NCBI GenBank assembly: GCA_023391905.1
Contig: JAEWAD010000459.1
Span: 1-23,364, forward strand
DNA: 23,364 bases
Direction of reading: 5' to 3'
DNA from: Pseudomonadota bacterium
Lineage (GTDB): Bacteria > Pseudomonadota > Alphaproteobacteria > Rhizobiales > Kaistiaceae
Below are positions 22,164 to 23,364 of this stretch, piece by piece. The position numbers were made by a program, and so were the translations under genes. The notes below the pieces were generated by a model. The model was given only the letters and a program-made list of their open reading frames with translations. It did not search any database and was not told where the DNA came from. How positions within the stretch are numbered: the first letter of the stretch is position 1; every line of letters begins with the position of its first letter.

Positions 22164-23364
22164 GGTTCGCCGCCGGCGATCGTCGCCATGAAATCGAGGA
22201 TCCGCCGACCGAGTTCGTCCGGATCGAAGCGGCCGCGCACAGCTTCCGCGTTTTTACGCCAGGTCGCCAGCAGGCCGGGTTCCTCGGCGACGCGGCGCAG
22301 CGCCGCGACCCAGGCATCGCGATCCCCGGGCGTCACCAGGCACCCCGTCACATTCGCCTCGACCAGCTCGGGAATGCCGCCGATGCGGCTGCCGAGAACC
22401 GGCAGGCCGATGCCGAGCGCCTGGACGACGACGCCCGGCCAGTTCTCCCGCCAGAGCGACGGCACGCAGAGCAGGTCCGCCACCGCCATGTGATCCGCGA
22501 CCGCCGCCGCATCGACGCGGCCATGGAAACGCAGCCAGTCGACGCCGGGGTGCAGCGCGCGCAGCCGTGCCAGTTCGGGGCCGTCGCCGACGATATCGAG
22601 GCGAAGGCGAGGCGAGCCGGCGAGCACCGCCGCCGCGCCGATCAGGAATTCGACGCCCTTGCTGGCATGCAGCCGGCCGACATAGAGCAGGCGCAGATGG
22701 CCCGACGCCGACCGTGACGCGCGCGGCGCCGGATAGCGATTGGCATTCGGGATCACCGCCCGCGGATAGGCGTCGATCGGTACCTGCGCCGAGACCGCGG
22801 CGAGATTGGCGCGCGAAGGCGAGCAGAAGCCGATCCTGGCGAAGCGGCGGATCTGCGCTAGCTTGTAGCGGCTCGAAAGCCGGCAAAGCACGCAGGGCGT
22901 TGCGCAATTCGCCCCGTCCCGGAACATCGACATGCGGATACAGGCGAGGCCGAGATCGGGCAGGAAATAGAGCACTGGCAGGTTCCGGCGCGCGATCTCC
23001 GCCAGCGCGTTGTAGCCGAGCCCCTGGACGATATGGAGATTGACGAAATCAGGCCGGAAGGCATCGAGCACGGCCGCCATCCGGGCGCGATTGCGCGGAT
23101 CGAAATGATCCTGCGCGTGCCAGAGCGGCTTCTTCCAGCCGGGCTGGATCGACGCTTCGTTCGCCGGATAAAGATGCGGCGTCCCGAGCCGCCAGATCCG
23201 CAGCGCGCCGACCGCCTCGCCATAGAACTCCGGCTCGCCGCGCCGCGCGCCTGTGAGCACGGCGACCTCGTGGCCGGCCGCCGCCAGCCAGCCGGCGAGA
23301 TTGGCGGCCGAGACCTCCGCGCCACCGATCGCGTTGGGCGGGAAGAGCGCGGCGACGACCAGGA
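22097..23364 (-). CDS. Family 4 glycosyltransferase (5' end outside window)
   Basis: This GT-B fold sugar transferase is probably involved in cell-surface polysaccharide synthesis. The frame stays open to the right edge and reads FPPNAIGGAEVSAANLAG near it, the classic GT4 donor/acceptor N-terminus, so the true start lies beyond the window. A GTG further in (23260) is an internal Val. The middle has a Cys cluster GANCATPCVLCRLSS seen in several GT4 enzymes. The C-terminal Rossmann half has LLYVGRLHASKGVEFLI, IVGDGPELARL, then PSLWRENWPGVVVQALGIGLPVLGS, holding the nucleotide-sugar EX7E-like region (E in WREN and later glycine-rich loop). The stop at 22097 lies inside the 3' end of the GGDEF-EAL gene. 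Donor and acceptor are unknown. Confidence 0.9.
   Translation of the reverse strand, partial: LVVAALFPPNAIGGAEVSAANLAGWLAAAGHEVAVLTGARRGEPEFYGEAVGALRIWRLGTPHLYPANEASIQPGWKKPLWHAQDHFDPRNRARMAAVLDAFRPDFVNLHIVQGLGYNALAEIARRNLPVLYFLPDLGLACIRMSMFRDGANCATPCVLCRLSSRYKLAQIRRFARIGFCSPSRANLAAVSAQVPIDAYPRAVIPNANRYPAPRASRSASGHLRLLYVGRLHASKGVEFLIGAAAVLAGSPRLRLDIVGDGPELARLRALHPGVDWLRFHGRVDAAAVADHMAVADLLCVPSLWRENWPGVVVQALGIGLPVLGSRIGGIPELVEANVTGCLVTPGDRDAWVAALRRVAEEPGLLATWRKNAEAVRGRFDPDELGRRILDFMATIAGGEPQATRQRRDETEAMNSSMKGGT

Overview
The window is high-GC chromosomal DNA with strong G/C bias at third codon positions. It most likely comes from an alphaproteobacterium of the order Hyphomicrobiales (Rhizobiales). 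The best evidence is a RirA-type iron regulator with cysteines at exactly 91, 99 and 105, a FrcRBCA-type fructose/simple-sugar ABC cluster, a PAS_5-like/PAS/GGDEF/EAL protein, and many GTG/TTG starts behind strong GGAGG sites. A Kaistia-like genus is a guess only. No tRNA, rRNA, insertion sequence, phage gene or CRISPR array was seen. Both ends are cut inside genes.

Layout, left to right. 1-2346 (minus): RND multidrug efflux pair (membrane fusion protein, then permease cut by the window edge). 2347-2878: non-coding region with three inverted repeats. 2879-3973 (plus): orphan MalK/UgpC-type ABC ATPase with an unusual signature motif, followed by a textbook terminator. 4227-6504 (plus): rirA, a secreted hypothetical protein and TonB; a match to the RirA IRO box lies in the promoter region in front of the last two. 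6585-12006: a candidate cAMP/envelope cluster, made of a stand-alone cyclic-nucleotide-binding protein, a secreted FecR-domain protein, a divergent TPR/outer-membrane barrel, a DUF3307 membrane protein and a CHASE2 class III adenylate cyclase. A perfect TGTGA-N6-TCACA CRP site overlaps the cyclase stop codon and sits at class II spacing from a -10-like box for the DUF3307 gene. 12074-16448 (minus): frcR (ROK)-frcB-frcC-frcA sugar uptake operon, running toward the cyclase. 16569-18925 (minus): a DUF6644-like membrane protein, a DUF6152 secreted protein and xylulokinase. 19435-19632: small hypothetical gene. 19863-22163 (plus): bifunctional-looking c-di-GMP enzyme. 22097-23364 (minus): family 4 glycosyltransferase, 5' end outside the window.

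How the parts may work together (inference). The iron block is a regulator beside one of its likely targets. The sugar block is an uptake operon whose usual downstream kinase position is taken by an adenylate cyclase. That cyclase, the FecR and TPR-barrel envelope proteins, the cyclic-nucleotide-binding protein and the CRP site look like a cell-envelope-to-cAMP signalling module. This is the strongest candidate for an undescribed system here.
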